Below, in pieces: positions 61,773 through 64,000 of a stretch of 64,000 nucleotides of DNA. The first letter of the stretch is position 1. The number at the start of each line of letters is the position of its first letter. Made by a program: the position numbers and the translations under genes. Under the pieces are notes generated by a model. The model was not told the origin of the DNA, did no database searches, and worked only from the letters and a program-made list of their open reading frames with translations. The DNA is from DTU053 sp012520115 (GTDB lineage Bacteria > Bacillota > Clostridia > Oscillospirales > Acutalibacteraceae), in NCBI GenBank assembly GCA_050953725.1, contig JBMNNB010000003.1:558001-622000 (forward strand), given 5' to 3'.

Positions 61773-62909
61773 CTACCTTGTAAATGCGGTGCTCAGAATT
61801 TTGGTCTTGGTCTCTACATCAAACTGAGCTTTGGGGAAAATTTCATCCCACTGGTCTGCCACCTGTTTCCAGAGCTTATTGTCCTTTTTGTAAACCAGGT
61901 CGCAAAAGCCTAAGGCATCGGTTCTGAATTCCTGCTGCAGGGCATACATCACATTACTTACATTCTGCTTAATCTTCTCGGCTGCCTTTTCCTCAATCTC
62001 CTCAATTACCTTTTTGTCCGTAAGGTCAAGATAGGCCTGATTTTCGGATATAGCTATCTTTGCATCGATTTTGATATGAAAGGTAAACTGTCCGTTCTCG
62101 TACGAAAAGGACTTCTTGCCCTTGTCCTCGAGAATCTCAATAGAGAGGTCGTCGGTCACCGTATCTCCGACGGAAAGGCTCATAATGCCGCCCTCCACCA
62201 TACTCTCTACCATCAGAAAATACCTTGCCTCATGTGGCCCTAAAAAGCCCACCAGCTTATCGCCCTTCAATATGGCAAGGCCGTTTGCCTCGGAGACCTC
62301 CATGGTGCCCTCGTTGGCCCTGTGAATGGCCGGCAGAACCGCCGCTCTCTTGGGCGAGTTAATATCGTTATAGATTTGAAAGAGCTGTGCTTGTATTGTG
62401 GTGGAGGTGAACTTGTTGTCCTCTCTGATTATGTCGTTAAGCCTCAGAGCCATGATGCCCTTGTCTTCCTTTGCGCTGTGCAGTATTACCGACGCCGTCT
62501 CCTCCTGAGAAATGGCAACGGTAATCGTTTCACGGCACTCTGCGTCACGGATGAACCATTCAATGACTTCGCTTATCCCGTAATCGGTTGCGAACTTCTG
62601 ACTGATAATGAGAACCTGAGGGCTGCCGAAGAACAGCTTGTCCTCCTCCTTGCGCTTGGCGTTCCTGACGGCCTCAAACAGGGTCTGCCCGTCCGTAACG
62701 ACGATTCTGCTTGATATTCCGCTCTCATCGCTGGCGCCGGAGAGGTCCGCCACCTCGTGAGTCAGAACATACCTGTTGTACTTTTCGTCAAAGTCCACCG
62801 CAACGCCGACGACAATACTCAGCTCATCCGTGTCCTTGTAGTTCCAGCAGCCTGCAAGGGGCAGAATCAGAGCAAAGCATAACACTAAACGGAGTATTTT
62901 TCTAATCAA
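61773..62909 (-). CDS. gerC: Germination lipoprotein, Ger(x)C family
   Basis: This encodes 378 residues. The signal peptide ends in lipobox LAGC (Cys near 21), followed by the family WNYKDTDELSIVVGVAVD start. Domains 1-3 of Ger(x)C follow, with FFGSPQVLIIS and the C-terminal helical part (EKAAEKIKQNVSNVMYALQQ). It is the lipoprotein subunit of the germinant receptor. Its start directly abuts the gerA stop. Confidence 0.94.
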   Translation of the reverse strand: MIRKILRLVLCFALILPLAGCWNYKDTDELSIVVGVAVDFDEKYNRYVLTHEVADLSGASDESGISSRIVVTDGQTLFEAVRNAKRKEEDKLFFGSPQVLIISQKFATDYGISEVIEWFIRDAECRETITVAISQEETASVILHSAKEDKGIMALRLNDIIREDNKFTSTTIQAQLFQIYNDINSPKRAAVLPAIHRANEGTMEVSEANGLAILKGDKLVGFLGPHEARYFLMVESMVEGGIMSLSVGDTVTDDLSIEILEDKGKKSFSYENGQFTFHIKIDAKIAISENQAYLDLTDKKVIEEIEEKAAEKIKQNVSNVMYALQQEFRTDALGFCDLVYKKDNKLWKQVADQWDEIFPKAQFDVETKTKILSTAFTR

Positions 62910-64000
62910 TCAGTTTTCACCTGCCTTGCGGGTCAGATTATCGGTCAGCCTGTCGGGGCGCTCCTTCATTGTGTGCCACGGCGACCTGACAAAGATATCT
63001 TTTAGATTTTGAAGCTTTAATGTGCCGTCAAGCATGGTCTGCTCGACCGTAAAGGACGTCAGATTGTTGATATGGATAATCATAATGCTGAAGCCAATAG
63101 CAAGTCCGAAAAAGCCGAAGGTTGCGGCAAGCAGCAGAAAGAAGAAGCGGTAAACCACAATGGGCGAGTTCAGTTTTGGCACCAGAAGGCTCGTAATGCC
63201 CGTGGAGGCGACTACGATTATCATGGGAGCGGATACAAGGCTCGCCTCGACCGCAGCCTGTCCTATGACGAGGGCGCCGACGATACTCAGGGTCTGACCT
63301 ATGCTCGAGGGCATGCGCACGCCCGTTTCTCTCAGCACGTCGAAAATAAGCAGCATTATGACCGCCTCAATAGCCGCCGGGAAGGGCACCCTCTGCTGCT
63401 CCATTGCGATTCTGATAAGCAGCGGCAAGGGCAGCATCTCCTGATGATAGGCCACGATTGCTATATAGAATGCGGGGATTGAAATGGTCAGCAAAAAGGC
63501 GGCCATACGCAGCATACGGGCAAAGGACGAGTAGTAAAAGCTGAAGTAATAGTCCTCGCTGCTTTGAAAGTTCTCTATGAAAAGGTAGGGCAGCGTCAGC
63601 ACCATGGGCGTGCCGTCGACCATTATCGCAATGCGCCCCTCAAGGAGCTTTGCCACCAGGGAGTCCGGCCTTTCCGTGTAGCCTACGGTGCGGAAGGGGC
63701 TGAGGCGGTTGTCACGAATAAGCTCCACAATATAGTTGGAGTCCAGCACGCCGTCAATCTCTATACTCTGAATCTTCTTAATAACGTCATTAAGAATGTT
63801 CTTGTTCACGACATTTTCCAGATAGCAGATGCAGACCCTTGTCTCAGTCACCCTGCCCACCGTCAGAAGCTTGGTTTTAAGCTCATTCGAGCGCACACGC
63901 TTTATAACAAGGGAGAGGTTCTTTAAAAGTCCCTCGGTAAAGCCCTCCTTCGGGCCGCCGATGACCTTTTCGTTCTCCGGCTCCTGTACTGCCCTGCCGG
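62910..64000 (-). CDS. gerA: Spore germination protein GerA/GerAA, truncated by the window edge
   Basis: The frame is open from the stop at 62910 to the right edge, giving about 363 C-terminal residues of a protein usually about 480-520 long. The visible part begins before GGPKEGFTEGLLKN, the conserved start of the membrane-proximal soluble domain. It ends in the membrane domain with five helices (LVPKLNSPIVVYRFFFLLLA and a PLPLLIRIAMEQQRVPFP stretch). An ATG at 63896 is internal and not the true start. GerA is the signalling subunit of the receptor, first in the gerA-gerC-small ORF-gerB operon. Confidence 0.94.
   Translation of the reverse strand, partial: GRAVQEPENEKVIGGPKEGFTEGLLKNLSLVIKRVRSNELKTKLLTVGRVTETRVCICYLENVVNKNILNDVIKKIQSIEIDGVLDSNYIVELIRDNRLSPFRTVGYTERPDSLVAKLLEGRIAIMVDGTPMVLTLPYLFIENFQSSEDYYFSFYYSSFARMLRMAAFLLTISIPAFYIAIVAYHQEMLPLPLLIRIAMEQQRVPFPAAIEAVIMLLIFDVLRETGVRMPSSIGQTLSIVGALVIGQAAVEASLVSAPMIIVVASTGITSLLVPKLNSPIVVYRFFFLLLAATFGFFGLAIGFSIMIIHINNLTSFTVEQTMLDGTLKLQNLKDIFVRSPWHTMKERPDRLTDNLTRKAGEN

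Noticed and set aside
62910..63896. A 328-residue GerA starting at 63896
   Set aside because: The same frame continues to the window edge and encodes the conserved GerA GGPKEGF segment, so that ATG is internal.

Overview
The window looks like a chromosomal segment of a spore-forming, anaerobic, low-to-mid GC Firmicute, most likely a gut clostridium of the Oscillospirales/Ruminococcaceae type. The evidence is sporulation genes (yabP, yabQ), a gerA-type germinant receptor operon, strong Shine-Dalgarno sequences with frequent TTG/GTG starts, LexA-type recA control, a queT transporter with a structured leader, and many consensus sigma-A promoters with 17-bp spacers. I saw no rRNA, tRNA, CRISPR array, phage or transposase gene. 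The placement is inference from gene content; no database was searched.

Left part (1-10 kb): a leftward recJ-relA-pspC-dtd block (dtd runs off the left edge) diverges from a rightward yabP-yabQ-divIC-S1 block. An amidohydrolase and a lone fumarase alpha subunit follow, then a leftward ferredoxin/flavodoxin protein. From 10.4 to 13.9 kb lies a self-contained three-gene operon: a stand-alone condensation-fold protein, an acyl-activating ligase and an acyl carrier protein. Next is hpf with a long leader that folds like an attenuator.

Middle (15-45 kb): two tandem paralogous lipoproteins, a GtrA membrane protein, a GH38 alpha-mannosidase, another lipoprotein, zinc-ribbon membrane proteins and a GT-C-like membrane protein. 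The leftward murL-murD pair encodes an L-Glu-adding ligase/epimerase route to D-Glu in peptidoglycan. It is followed by an M14 cell-wall peptidase, a PHP phosphoesterase, a sialate O-acetylesterase-like enzyme, an OGG1-type glycosylase, rarA and nth, a P-loop ATPase, a YfhO-like membrane protein, a TetR regulator and an EEP-family hydrolase.

Right part (45-64 kb): leftward recA-recX-rimO-pgsA, with a 1.2-kb repeat island wedged between rimO and pgsA; a two-component system, queT, an aldo/keto reductase, a CorC-type CBS protein, a dockerin-repeat exported protein with an apparent frameshift in its signal peptide, a small HD protein, DUF2200, and a germination operon gerA-gerC-small ORF-gerB that runs off the right edge.

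A striking genome-level feature is a family of GC-rich, G-run-rich, non-coding repeat islands (about 14.75-15.36, 35.94-36.56, 46.39-47.51, 58.85-59.26 and 59.76-60.40 kb, with smaller relatives near 34.0 and 50.8 kb). Four contain internal duplications (360-bp spaced direct repeat; 131-, 339- and 135-bp tandem units). One reaches into the 3' end of gerB and appears to encode its tail. I find no gene in them and know no named family that explains them.
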